The notes: generated from the sequence alone by a model not told the origin. A stretch of DNA of 64,000 nt from Mucilaginibacter terrae (GCF_031951985.1 NZ_JAVLVU010000001.1:1054001-1118000); one strand, 5' to 3'. Numbered from the stretch's first letter, positions 1 through 7,755 are shown. A program made the numbers and translations.

Positions 1-1
1 G

Positions 2-100
2 ATCCAAAGTGTACTGGACTTTGTTTCGGGCATGACTGATTTATATGCTGTAGAATTATATAGAAATATCAAGGGTATATCTTTTCCGGCTATACATTAA
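2..100 (+). CDS. dgt: dGTP triphosphohydrolase, C-terminal fragment
   Basis: The first 32 codons read in frame to a TAA at 98-100. The peptide contains the stretch SGMTDLYAVELYRNIKG, which matches the conserved C-terminal helix of dGTPase/HD-domain triphosphohydrolases. The HD metal-binding domain, which hydrolyses dGTP to deoxyguanosine and triphosphate, lies outside the window. Only the tail is visible, so the family call rests on this one motif. Confidence 0.72.
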   Translation: MQSVLDFVSGMTDLYAVELYRNIKGISFPAIH

Positions 101-113
101 TCCTAACCTAAAT

Positions 114-143
114 AAAAAAAGCCTCTCCAAACGGAAAGGCTTT
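114..143 (-). terminator. Rho-independent terminator of the protease gene
   Basis: A GCCT-TCC stem closes a four-base loop (AAAC), and a run of A on the left reads as a U-tract on the minus strand. It sits between two convergent genes, so it may also stop dgt transcription. Confidence 0.65.
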
Positions 144-166
144 CAAATATCAGGAAGTAATTAGTA

Positions 167-1279
167 TCAATTATAAACTTTAACCATAAATACATAGTTC
201 TTCAGCTTTTCAATTTGCTGGGTGCGGCTAAGGTTAGCCAATGTATTTTTGTTACCTTTTAACGATATTACATTTTGCGTTGAATCGGTAGATACATTAC
301 GGGCAGCTTTAAATATGTAAGATGATCTTACGGCAAATGCAGCGCTCTCCGTTTTAGTTTGTTTACCGCTAATAATACCAATCACATTGCCTTTAGCATC
401 AAGTAACGGGCCGCCACTAATACCCTCATAAACCGGTACCGATACCTGGTAGGCCGATGTATCGCCACCTAAACCGGTTGCCGAACTGATGTACCCTTTA
501 GCATAATAAAAATCGTCGCGTGGGTAGCCTAAGGTGATAATATCTTCGCCCACATCCGTTTTGCTACGTTTAAAGCTGTATGGCAGTTTCCCTAAACCGC
601 CAAATTCCTTATCATCAATTTTTATAATGGCTAAATCATGCACAGGCTCGGTATAAACCAACTTGGCATGGTACGACTCTCCTACTGCATTTTGCACATA
701 CAATGAATCTGCATTTTTCACCACATGGAAAGCTGTTACAATATAACCACTCTGTGTTAACGCAAAGCCCGACCCGCCAAACGTGCCCGGATTAGTTACT
801 CTATGGCCTGGTTTAAGCGTATTTAACAACGCCTGGTTAGTACGCTGCGCATTAGCTACCGAACGTTCAACCCTGTCAATTTTACGGCTTAGGGCAGTAT
901 AATTTGTGGAAACAACAGTTTTATTAAAGCTACCGGTAAAATACAAAGTGCTTAAAACAGCAAACACAGCAATTGATGCTGCTACCGATATTTTAGAATG
1001 ATGGTTACGCCACATACGCACAACCCAGGCTGGGTGTACAGTAAGTTCATCAACCAGCGTATGCACGTCAATTTCCTGGTGAATAGCGTTCAGACGCTTC
1101 TCCAGTTCAACACGTTCACCGTATTGTTTTATTAAACCGGTAAAGTGGGCATGGTCGGTAATACGGCTGTCAATAGCAGCATTTTCGCGGCGCAACGCTT
1201 CAAAACGCTCTCTTTCCTCTTCGGTTAGTTCACCGTTAAGGTAGCGTTCTATCAATTCCGTTAGTTGTAACTCACTCAT
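167..1279 (-). CDS. Membrane-anchored trypsin-like serine protease with anti-sigma-like N-terminus
   Basis: This 370-residue protein starts at the ATG at 1279 (MSELQLTEL), 14 bases after the sigma factor stop; a longer upstream start would overlap that gene. Residues 1-95 are charged and helical, beginning with LIERYLNGELTEEE, which resembles the N-terminus of Bacteroidota anti-sigma/FecR-type proteins. One membrane segment lies at about 97-114. The rest is a periplasmic trypsin/DegP-like domain with His185 (TAFHVV), Asp215 (HDLAI) and Ser288 (GISGGP). No PDZ domain follows. Position directly behind an ECF sigma gene suggests it senses or processes an envelope signal for that sigma factor. 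Protease family is well supported; the anti-sigma role is inference. Confidence 0.8.
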   Translation of the reverse strand: MSELQLTELIERYLNGELTEEERERFEALRRENAAIDSRITDHAHFTGLIKQYGERVELEKRLNAIHQEIDVHTLVDELTVHPAWVVRMWRNHHSKISVAASIAVFAVLSTLYFTGSFNKTVVSTNYTALSRKIDRVERSVANAQRTNQALLNTLKPGHRVTNPGTFGGSGFALTQSGYIVTAFHVVKNADSLYVQNAVGESYHAKLVYTEPVHDLAIIKIDDKEFGGLGKLPYSFKRSKTDVGEDIITLGYPRDDFYYAKGYISSATGLGGDTSAYQVSVPVYEGISGGPLLDAKGNVIGIISGKQTKTESAAFAVRSSYIFKAARNVSTDSTQNVISLKGNKNTLANLSRTQQIEKLKNYVFMVKVYN

Positions 1280-1293
1280 CGTTATGCTCTTTC

Positions 1294-1863
1294 TTAATTT
1301 TGCTGAAAAAATAGCTTTTTCAGTCTTTGCAAACACTTGTACTTTTGAGTTTTGGCATTATCGGCGTTGGTGTAACCAAAGCGCTCGCAAATGTCCTGCA
1401 TGCTCATATTATTAATGTAATAATCTTCAATAATTGTTTTACAGGGTTCGCCCAGTAAATTTAATGCGCCTTCCATTTTTTTAAACTGCAAATCGCGTTC
1501 CGAGTGTGTGTCGGTATCGTCTTCTGCCGGCAGGTATTCTTCAAAATCTTTTATGTCTCCACCGTAACGGCTCATTTGGCTTAACCTTTTAAGCCATAGC
1601 TTACGGCATACCGAGTATAAAAAAGTTTTGAGCTTACTGCTTAGTTCAAAATTTCCGCTTTTTACTTTATTATAAAGAACAATGATGGCTTCCTGGTATA
1701 TATCCTTAGCATCATCGGCATTACCGTTGTTGTTAATGATCAATTGCAGCACCATCGGAAAATAAGCCACATACACACGTTTTAATATGTTTTCGGAATT
1801 GTTTAGTATCCCGAATACTACCTCGCTATCTGTTGGGGCCGAATTATTCAATGCTTTACTCAC
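1294..1863 (-). CDS. ECF-type RNA polymerase sigma factor
   Basis: The 189-residue protein has a region 2 segment (DAKDIYQEAIIVLYNKV) that would bind core polymerase and the -10-like element, and a C-terminal region 4 helix-turn-helix (MSMQDICERFGYTNADNAKTQK). Its length is usual for extracytoplasmic-function sigma factors. It is the first gene of a two-gene unit with the membrane protease, which fits a sigma/regulator pair. No cognate promoter could be identified, so the regulon is unknown. Confidence 0.85.
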   Translation of the reverse strand: MSKALNNSAPTDSEVVFGILNNSENILKRVYVAYFPMVLQLIINNNGNADDAKDIYQEAIIVLYNKVKSGNFELSSKLKTFLYSVCRKLWLKRLSQMSRYGGDIKDFEEYLPAEDDTDTHSERDLQFKKMEGALNLLGEPCKTIIEDYYINNMSMQDICERFGYTNADNAKTQKYKCLQRLKKLFFQQN

Positions 1864-2445
1864 TTGTTAATACAATATTTGCGAAAATGTAACCCATCCT
1901 CGACATAAAAAAATTTTTATTAAATAGATCAACCGTATAATTTACACCTGCATGGTTATGTATTTATTTGCAAAGGTTACATTTCAAAATTTAATGTAAG
2001 TTTTAAAATTTAATATCTAAGCTTAAAAGCCTCTTTAAACAACGGGGTAAAACCATATAAATATATAAAACTGTAATTAACCCCAATTTATAAGTGCCAC
2101 AACTTGGAGATAAGGACTATCATCAATTTGTTTAATATTTAAAAAAATTCAAATTTAAAAAATCGTATGCCTTTACATTGGGTACATCCTGTAAAGGTCC
2201 TCTCACTTTGCTATGCTTAGTGCGGTCACTACACTTATACTATTATGGCCAACAGCAATAGCCTCTCCTCCTCTTTAAACAATTTCTTTCCATTGATTAA
2301 TTATTTTAACCTAAACACAACTTTTAATACCTAATTATCAGCAACTTAAGACTATTTTAAAATTATTTTCAATATAGCGGGTTACCTTTTGCAGGTTACC
2401 GGTATTAAAGAGAAACTATTAATCACTTATTAAAAGAAATTAAAA
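1864..2445. other. Intergenic region between divergent genes
   Basis: This 582-base AT-rich stretch separates the divergent sigma factor and lipoprotein genes. No gene or RNA is evident. Its right end (from 2381) is the first copy of a duplicated leader that recurs before the second lipoprotein. Confidence 0.6.
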
Positions 2446-2655
2446 ATGAAAAACGCATTTAAATTTGGCTTTTTTGCTTTAGCTATCTCTGTATCTATGG
2501 TTGCTTGTAAAGGTTCTGGTTCAGCTTCTTCTGCTGATTCTGATACTACTGCAGCTGCTGCTGACACTACTGTTAGCGTTGACACTACTGTTAAAGCTGA
2601 TTCAACTGGTGCTGCTGATACTACTGTTAAAGTTGACACTACTGTAAAAAAATAA
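2446..2655 (+). CDS. Small DTT-repeat lipoprotein, copy 1
   Basis: The 69-residue product starts with a signal peptide ending in a lipobox (SMVAC, Cys21), so it should be processed to a lipoprotein of about 49 residues. The mature part is low complexity, built from DTTV and DST words separated by Ala, Val, Ser and Lys. No enzymatic domain is present. It is the upstream member of a tandem pair with the gene at 2783 and has its own terminator. Such a flexible, hydroxyl-rich surface peptide could be a spacer or a target of O-glycosylation, which Bacteroidota attach at D-S/T-(A/I/L/V/M/T) sites; several DTT and DST triplets fit that motif. Function is unknown. Confidence 0.75.
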   Translation: MKNAFKFGFFALAISVSMVACKGSGSASSADSDTTAAAADTTVSVDTTVKADSTGAADTTVKVDTTVKK

Positions 2656-2677
2656 TTTCGCCTGAAAACGAAATATA

Positions 2678-2706
2678 AGCCTCGGGTTATACCGGGGCTT
2701 TTTTTA
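2678..2706 (+). terminator. Terminator of lipoprotein copy 1
   Basis: An AGCC-CGG/CCG-GGCT stem is followed by seven T residues, 22 bases after the stop codon. Confidence 0.8.
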
Positions 2707-2782
2707 TTTCATATTGTTAGGTTACCTTTTTGAGTTAAAAGTATTAAGAGAAACTAATCACTTAATTAAAAAAGAAATTAAC

Positions 2783-2989
2783 ATGAAAAACGCATTTAAA
2801 TTTGGCTTCTTAGCTTTAGCTATCTCTGTATCAATGGTTGCTTGCAAAGGTTCTGGTTCAGGTAGCAAAACTGATTCTGATTCAACTGCAACTGCCGACA
2901 CTACTGTCAGCGTTGACACTACAGTTAAAGCTGATTCAACTGGTGCTGTTGATACTACTATCAAAACTGATACTACGATCAAACACTAA
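2783..2989 (+). CDS. Small DTT-repeat lipoprotein, copy 2
   Basis: This 68-residue paralogue of the gene at 2446 starts at the ATG at 2783 (MKNAFKFGF); an upstream in-frame start is possible but lies inside the duplicated leader. The signal peptide and lipobox (SMVAC) are nearly identical to copy 1. The mature part again repeats DTTV, DST and DTTI words, diverging mainly after the lipid-attachment cysteine and at the C-terminus. It has its own terminator. The duplication appears fairly recent because leader and signal sequence are still close. Function unknown. Confidence 0.75.
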   Translation: MKNAFKFGFLALAISVSMVACKGSGSGSKTDSDSTATADTTVSVDTTVKADSTGAVDTTIKTDTTIKH

Positions 2990-3013
2990 TTTTTGCCAAA
3001 TAGCGAAATATAA

Positions 3014-3046
3014 AAAAGCTCTGGTTTTGTGCCAGGGCTTTTTTTA
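3014..3046 (+). terminator. Terminator of lipoprotein copy 2
   Basis: An AGCTCTGG/CCAGGGCT stem with a seven-base loop runs into eight T residues. Confidence 0.8.
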
Positions 3047-3076
3047 TTCCTGATTTTTAATGGTATCGACATAACA

Positions 3077-3122
3077 ATGCCGTATTAATACACACATAGT
3101 ATGATGTATATTAATACGGCAT
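3077..3122. repeat. Perfect 14-bp inverted repeat
   Basis: Arms ATGCCGTATTAATA (3077-3090) and its exact complement (3109-3122) flank an 18-base spacer, just downstream of the minus-strand lipoprotein stop. There is no U-tract, so it is an atypical terminator; a protein-binding site or mRNA 3'-end stabiliser is possible. Confidence 0.7.
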
Positions 3123-3140
3123 GTAATTAATATCGGTAAA

Positions 3141-3449
3141 TTATTTCTTTGCAGTATCTGCCTTAGCAGTATCAGCCGCTGCCGCAGGTGTTGCCGGCGC
3201 TGCAGGGGCTGCCATAGTTTTACGTGCACTTGGCGTACCTTTTGGTATGGTTGTTCCTCCTGATGCGGTATAGTCAAGTAAGGTAGCGCCACCAATACTG
3301 GTTTCAGTTCTTGAAGTATCTCTGTTTGATGGCACATCGTGGTTATTGATAACCGAATCGGCACCGGCAGAGCCAGCTGCGCCGCTGCTGCATGATTGGA
3401 AAGCCGAAACGCTGCCGGCAAGCATCAAAAGTAAAATAGCTTTTTTCAT
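3141..3449 (-). CDS. Small Ala/Thr-rich lipoprotein
   Basis: The 102-residue product has a hydrophobic signal segment and a lipobox (AFQSC, Cys20). The mature chain is rich in Ala, Gly, Thr and Pro and ends in DTAKADTAKK, so the tail resembles the DTT-rich neighbours although the rest does not align with them. No domain is recognised. It lies convergent to the lipoprotein pair and is followed by a perfect inverted repeat. Its function is unknown; a cell-envelope location is well supported. Confidence 0.7.
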   Translation of the reverse strand: MKKAILLLMLAGSVSAFQSCSSGAAGSAGADSVINNHDVPSNRDTSRTETSIGGATLLDYTASGGTTIPKGTPSARKTMAAPAAPATPAAAADTAKADTAKK

Positions 3450-3555
3450 TAATATGCTAATTGATGATATGTTAACAGCCCTAAAAGCCGTTTGTTGTTA
3501 TATTGCGCCAATATACGAATAAGCGTGTTTACGCCGGGAATAATTTAAAAATCAG

Positions 3556-3592
3556 TAAAAAAGGTCGTGCCCGTTTATACCAGGCACGACCA
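3556..3592 (-). terminator. Terminator of the DUF2383 gene
   Basis: A perfect nine-base stem (GGTCGTGCC/GGCACGACC) is preceded on the plus strand by six A residues, which read as a U-tract for the minus-strand gene. Confidence 0.8.
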
Positions 3593-3617
3593 TTTTATTT
3601 AGATTAAAAGAAAAATT

Positions 3618-4082
3618 CTACATTTCGGCTCTTGCTGCATCACGCAGGGCTTTTACCTGATCGTGCGCGGCTTTAAGCCTTAGTTCCTGCTCACTTAAAA
3701 TATCAATTATGTAAGCTGGTAAATTTTCATCTTCTAAAGCCGAACGATAAGCCTTTTGGGTAGCATCTTCGCCAAACTCACATTCTTCCAAAACAGCTTT
3801 AGGATCATTTCCTGTAAAAAAAGCTTTTACATTGATCCATGCTCGATGAATATCGCCACCGCTTGATGTTGTATTTTCAATATCTTTGCCATAGGTCTGT
3901 ATCTCTGTAGCTAAAGCCAATTTATATTGGTGGCTATCAGCAATAAAGCTGGTAAATAATTTTCTCAAATCACCGTCTTCGGCAGGAGTTTCTTTAATAG
4001 CTCGTTCATAACCTGCAATTCTGTCGTTATGAATTTTCACCAGGTCGTTCAATATCTCTACGGTTTGCGCTGTGTATTCCAT
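3618..4082 (-). CDS. PA2169-type four-helix-bundle protein (DUF2383)
   Basis: The 154-residue protein is all helical and begins with TAQTVEILNDLVKIHNDRIAGYERAIKE, followed by an HQYKLAL helix, a central AWINVKAFFTGND segment and a terminal helix with ILSEQELRLKAAHDQVKALRD. This order matches the PA2169 family of ferritin-like bundles. Family members are common in soil Bacteroidota and are often stress associated; no biochemical role is established. Conserved His, Glu and Asp residues could hold metal, but that is not proved here. It is a single-gene unit with its own terminator. Confidence 0.78.
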   Translation of the reverse strand: MEYTAQTVEILNDLVKIHNDRIAGYERAIKETPAEDGDLRKLFTSFIADSHQYKLALATEIQTYGKDIENTTSSGGDIHRAWINVKAFFTGNDPKAVLEECEFGEDATQKAYRSALEDENLPAYIIDILSEQELRLKAAHDQVKALRDAARAEM

Positions 4083-4157
4083 TGTATAGTGTTTTAGTTT
4101 GTTAATTAACGGGCAATACAGCTATTTGTTTAGCTATATATGCTGATGATGAGAAAG

Positions 4158-4328
4158 TTATTCGCTTTTACCTCTGAATGAAGACACCAACCACCATATA
4201 AGGCCAATAACCAATATAACTCCAATAATACCAACATAAGCACCTGCTTTAAAAATACCTACAATGGCATCACAACTGCTCAAACTGAGCACCATGGCAA
4301 CCAGTGCCAATAAACTTATTTTTTTCAT
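4158..4328 (-). CDS. Small lipoprotein with C-terminal membrane helix
   Basis: The start chosen at 4328 (MKKISLLAL) gives 56 residues with a signal peptide and lipobox (LSSCDA), then a second hydrophobic segment (IIGVILVIGLIWWLV) and a basic tail. A longer in-frame extension upstream is rich in unusual codons and crosses the terminator of the preceding gene, so it was rejected. Similar tiny proteins are widespread in Sphingobacteriales, with no known function. Confidence 0.65.
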   Translation of the reverse strand: MKKISLLALVAMVLSLSSCDAIVGIFKAGAYVGIIGVILVIGLIWWLVSSFRGKSE

Positions 4329-4368
4329 ATTAATACGTTTTAAATAGATAGATGCTTTATAAATAAAA

Positions 4369-4395
4369 AACCTGCAAAAATTGTTTTTGCAGGTT
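4369..4395 (-). terminator. Terminator of the gene ending at 4417
   Basis: A 12-base perfect stem (AACCTGCAAAAA and complement) with a three-base loop is flanked by an A-tract that reads as U on the minus strand. Confidence 0.8.
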
Positions 4396-4416
4396 GATAT
4401 ATTATATGTGCTCAAT

Positions 4417-4914
4417 TTATGTAAGATTAGTTAATTTACTTTTCAGGGTCTTCAAAATCAATTGTTTAGGCTTATTCTGCTGGCTTTCCAACAACTTTAT
4501 TACTGCAGATGATACAACTCCACCCGTAAAATAATAAAGCACAGCCATTAATTGCGTTTTTACCGATTTGTTGCTATGCTGAAGATTCAGTCCCAATGGT
4601 TTTGGTAAAAAAACAGCCCCAAGCCCACCTGCCAGCCCCAATGCCGGGCCTTTTAGCCATGTTTTATCTTTGCCTAAGCCAGCCAAACTGTAATAAAGGG
4701 TGTTACTCGCAATATCGCCACCCAGGGTAAGGTAGTACAACTTTCCTTTTTCGGGTTGTTCGATGCCAAGCTTATCCAGTACATTTTTAATTGATTCCAT
4801 GCCCAGCAAATCCATGCGTGGTGCTTCCTCATCTTTCCTTTTTAAAACCTGGTGCAAAACGGTAATGGCGCAAGCCCCGGCCAAACCTCCAATTAAAGCA
4901 TTGAGTACTTTCAT
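4417..4914 (-). CDS. Hypothetical membrane-associated protein
   Basis: Starting at the ATG at 4914 (MKVLNALIGG) gives 165 residues; an upstream start adds an unlikely leader. There is a glycine-rich hydrophobic N-terminus (LIGGLAGACAITVLHQVL), a soluble part (DLLGMESIKNVLDKLG) and two further hydrophobic segments (ALGLAGGLGAVFLP and MAVLYYFTGGVVSSAVIKLL). The composition recalls the DUF4126 protein at 62558 but no clear homology is seen. It is probably an inner-membrane protein; function unknown. Confidence 0.6.
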   Translation of the reverse strand: MKVLNALIGGLAGACAITVLHQVLKRKDEEAPRMDLLGMESIKNVLDKLGIEQPEKGKLYYLTLGGDIASNTLYYSLAGLGKDKTWLKGPALGLAGGLGAVFLPKPLGLNLQHSNKSVKTQLMAVLYYFTGGVVSSAVIKLLESQQNKPKQLILKTLKSKLTNLT

Positions 4915-5009
4915 ACAAATAATGTTTATTACTAAATGCTTAAAACACATAATTTGTTTATTAAGGGCTTTAAATTTTTAATATTGCAGGCGCATTAATT
5001 GCTTATACA

Positions 5010-6470
5010 ATGTCTATCCTATCTGTACAAAATATAACAGTAAAAAGTCTTCAGCATACCTTGCTGAACAATCTATCACTGGTTGTAGAGCAAGGCCAGC
5101 ACTGGATTTTAGTTGGAGCCAGCGGCTCGGGCAAAACAGTTTTGCTGAATACCCTGGCAGGCTTAATTAAACCCCTATCTGGCGCAATTGAGCTTGATGG
5201 TATAAGCAGCAAGCGCATTACACTGGTTACCTCCAAGCATCATTTTACTGATAAAACTAATACCAGTACAAATATGTACTACCAGCAACGATATAACTCG
5301 TCCGACTCGGACAATGCGCTAACTGTTGCCCAATTTTTGCAGAGTAAACAGCCGGAAAATGCTGAAAACAACCCGTGGACTATTGCCAAAGCGGTTACAC
5401 TATTAAAGCTGGAATCATTACTTCACAAAGAAGTTATCAAACTATCTAACGGCGAAACCAAACGCATGCGCCTGGCCTCGGCCCTGCTTACCCATCCTCA
5501 AATCTTATTGCTTGACGACCCGCTATCTGGCCTCGACCACCAAACCCAGCATGATTTTGATGGTATATTACAAGAAATTATTGCAACAGGTATAACCATT
5601 ATCATGTCGGGCAGCGGGTATGAAATTCCCTCGCCTGTTACCCACGTGGCTGTTTTGCAGCAGGGTACCATCACCAAAACATTAGCAGTTAAAGCTTATG
5701 AGCCCGAAAACGAACTACCAACTCAAAGCATAAACCGCGAAGCTTTAGAAACTTTAACTATCGGATACCCCGCATCGTCCTTTGAGTATATTGTTAAAAT
5801 GAGCAACGTTGGCGTTAAGTATGATGAGCACGTTATACTCAACAACATCAACTGGCAGGTTAAACCCGGCGAACATTGGGCTTTATTTGGGCATAACGGT
5901 GCTGGTAAATCTACCTTACTGAGCTTAATTAACGGTGATAACCCTCAAGCTTACGCTAACAACATTGTACTCTTCGATAAAAAGCGTGGCACGGGTGAAA
6001 GCATTTGGGATATTAAACGCAAAACCGGCTTCTTATCTCCCGAGTTGTACCAGTATTTCCCTACCGATCAATCGGCCCTGCAAGTAATCGAATCTGGCTA
6101 TTACGATACACAAGGCTTATTCAGGCCAAGCAATGTAGCCAGACAAGCCAAAGCTATGGAATGGCTTAAAGCGTTGGGTATTGACCAGTATGCCCGTCAA
6201 CTAATCAAGCATATACCCGCCAGTGCACAACGCCTGTGCCTGCTGGCACGCGCATTAATTAAAGCCCCCGACCTGCTCATATTAGATGAACCATGCCAAG
6301 GGCTCGACAAACAGCAACGCCAGCATTTCAACCAGCTTATTGATGTTATAATGGCTAATACCGGCTGTGCACTCATTTATGTAACGCATTATGCCAATGA
6401 GTTACCCTCGTGCATTGATAAAGTGCTGGCTTTAAAAAATGGTGAAGTTGTGAGCATGGATGAGGTATAA
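5010..6470 (+). CDS. Double ABC ATPase (ModF-like)
   Basis: The 486-residue protein contains two fused ATP-binding cassettes and no membrane domain. Domain 1 has Walker A GASGSGKT (about 36-43), signature LSNGETKRM and Walker B LLLLDDPLSGLD. Domain 2 has Walker A GHNGAGKS (about 293-300) and Walker B LLILDEPCQGLD, but the usual LSGGQ signature is replaced by PASAQR. The arrangement resembles ModF/PhrA-type twin cassettes linked to molybdate metabolism, whose exact role is unclear. Domain 1 has Asp-Asp where Walker B normally has Asp-Glu, so it may be hydrolytically weak. No permease is nearby. Confidence 0.78.
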   Translation: MSILSVQNITVKSLQHTLLNNLSLVVEQGQHWILVGASGSGKTVLLNTLAGLIKPLSGAIELDGISSKRITLVTSKHHFTDKTNTSTNMYYQQRYNSSDSDNALTVAQFLQSKQPENAENNPWTIAKAVTLLKLESLLHKEVIKLSNGETKRMRLASALLTHPQILLLDDPLSGLDHQTQHDFDGILQEIIATGITIIMSGSGYEIPSPVTHVAVLQQGTITKTLAVKAYEPENELPTQSINREALETLTIGYPASSFEYIVKMSNVGVKYDEHVILNNINWQVKPGEHWALFGHNGAGKSTLLSLINGDNPQAYANNIVLFDKKRGTGESIWDIKRKTGFLSPELYQYFPTDQSALQVIESGYYDTQGLFRPSNVARQAKAMEWLKALGIDQYARQLIKHIPASAQRLCLLARALIKAPDLLILDEPCQGLDKQQRQHFNQLIDVIMANTGCALIYVTHYANELPSCIDKVLALKNGEVVSMDEV

Positions 6471-6517
6471 GAATCCCATCACTATTATATCATATTAAGG
6501 CAAGAGTATAGCAACAA

Positions 6518-6548
6518 TTGGCTTTATGGTAAATACAGGTTATCTTTG
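6518..6548 (+). promoter_or_regulatory. Bacteroidota-type promoter of mqnC
   Basis: TTG at 6518-6520 and TATCTTTG at 6541-6548 fit the -33/-7 pattern with a 20-base spacer. The start codon follows three bases later, which predicts a leaderless or nearly leaderless mRNA. Confidence 0.6.
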
Positions 6549-6551
6549 TAC

Positions 6552-7676
6552 ATGAATACTGCCGATTTGTTGCAACGCGCACTTCAGTTTGATTTTTTAA
6601 GCATTGAAGAAGGCGTTTATCTGTATCACAACGCAACCACCCCTGAATTGATGTATGTGGCGAACGAGCTTCGTAAAATTCAGGTTCCGCATGGTAAGGT
6701 TACCTGGCAAATTGACCGTAATGTAAACACTACTAACGTTTGTATAGCCAACTGTAAATTCTGTAACTTCTTTCGTCGTCCTGGTCATGAGGATAGCTAT
6801 ATTACCGATATTGAAACCTATAAAGTAAAAATCGAGGAAACGTTTCGCTTAGGAGGCGATCAGCTTTTACTGCAAGGTGGGCACCACCCCGATTTAGGTT
6901 TAGCGTTTTATACCGATCTTTTCAAACAACTAAAAGAACTCTACCCTACCCTAAAACTGCACTCTTTAGGTCCGCCCGAAATTGCGCACGTTTCAAAATT
7001 AGAAGGCATGAGCCATATTGATGTGCTTAGCGCCATGAAAGCCGCCGGTCTTGACTCACTGCCCGGTGCCGGTGCCGAGATACTTAACGACCGTGTTCGC
7101 CGACTGATTTCGAAAGGTAAGTGCGGTGGTAAAGAATGGCTGGATGTAATGCGTGCTGCCCATAAAATCAATCTGCCTACGTCAGCAACTATGATGTTTG
7201 GCCACGTGGAAACCATAGAAGAACGCTTTGAGCATCTGGTATGGATACGCGAGGTACAGTCTGAAAAACCTGAAGGCCATTATGGATTTACGGCATTTAT
7301 ACCTTGGCCTTTTCAGGATGATGGGACCTTATTGCGTAAAGTGCGTGGTATAACCAACAATGTAACCGGCGACGAATATTTACGCATGATTGCCTTGAGC
7401 CGCATTATGCTGCCTAACGTTAAAAACATACAGGCATCATGGCTAACCGTAGGTAAGCAGGTAGCCCAGCTATGTTTACATGCGGGCGCTAACGATTTTG
7501 GCTCTATCATGATCGAAGAAAACGTGGTATCGGCAGCTGGTGCCCCCCACCGCTTTACAGCACAAGGAATACAAAACTCAATTAAAGAAGCTGGTTTTGA
7601 GCCTCAACTACGTAACCAACGTTACGAGTGGCGCGAAATGCCAGAGCAGTTAGAAGAGCAGGTGATCAATTATTAA
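6552..7676 (+). CDS. mqnC: Cyclic dehypoxanthinyl futalosine synthase
   Basis: The 374-residue radical SAM enzyme starts at the ATG at 6552, immediately behind a -7 box. The cluster-binding motif CIANCKFC (Cys64, Cys68, Cys71) should hold a 4Fe-4S cluster that cleaves S-adenosylmethionine. Downstream blocks such as QLLLQGGHHPDLG, GLDSLPGAGAEIL and DRVRRLISKGKC are typical of MqnC. The enzyme cyclises dehypoxanthinyl futalosine in the futalosine route to menaquinone, used for respiration. MqnE is the closest alternative; the PGAGAEIL block and the spacing favour MqnC. No other mqn genes are in the window. It is followed by a strong terminator. Confidence 0.88.
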   Translation: MNTADLLQRALQFDFLSIEEGVYLYHNATTPELMYVANELRKIQVPHGKVTWQIDRNVNTTNVCIANCKFCNFFRRPGHEDSYITDIETYKVKIEETFRLGGDQLLLQGGHHPDLGLAFYTDLFKQLKELYPTLKLHSLGPPEIAHVSKLEGMSHIDVLSAMKAAGLDSLPGAGAEILNDRVRRLISKGKCGGKEWLDVMRAAHKINLPTSATMMFGHVETIEERFEHLVWIREVQSEKPEGHYGFTAFIPWPFQDDGTLLRKVRGITNNVTGDEYLRMIALSRIMLPNVKNIQASWLTVGKQVAQLCLHAGANDFGSIMIEENVVSAAGAPHRFTAQGIQNSIKEAGFEPQLRNQRYEWREMPEQLEEQVINY

Positions 7677-7707
7677 TTGGCTATCTCAAAAGATCAATAA
7701 AAATAAA

Positions 7708-7734
7708 AGCAGCCCCAACCGAGGCTGCTTTTTT
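7708..7734. terminator. Bidirectional terminator between mqnC and ferritin-like genes
   Basis: An AGCAGCC/GGCTGCT stem has an A-rich left flank and a T6 right flank, suiting both convergent genes. Confidence 0.8.
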
Positions 7735-7755
7735 AACATAAGAACTTCAAAAAAA

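Larger units (their letters stand above)
2381..3047 (+). repeat. Tandem duplication of a lipoprotein transcription unit
   Basis: Two copies of a complete unit (leader beginning GTTACCTTTT, start codon, lipoprotein gene, terminator) lie head to tail, with start codons at 2446 and 2783, an offset of 337 bases. The leaders share GTTACCTTTT, TATTAAGAGAAACT-like and AATCACTTA blocks, and the first 24 coding bases are identical. The copies differ by small indels and substitutions in the linker. Confidence 0.85.

Noticed and set aside
2430..2982. Valine-rich frames on the minus strand opposite the small lipoproteins
   Set aside because: They are mirror images of the DTT-repeat coding sequence and have no start signals or family features.
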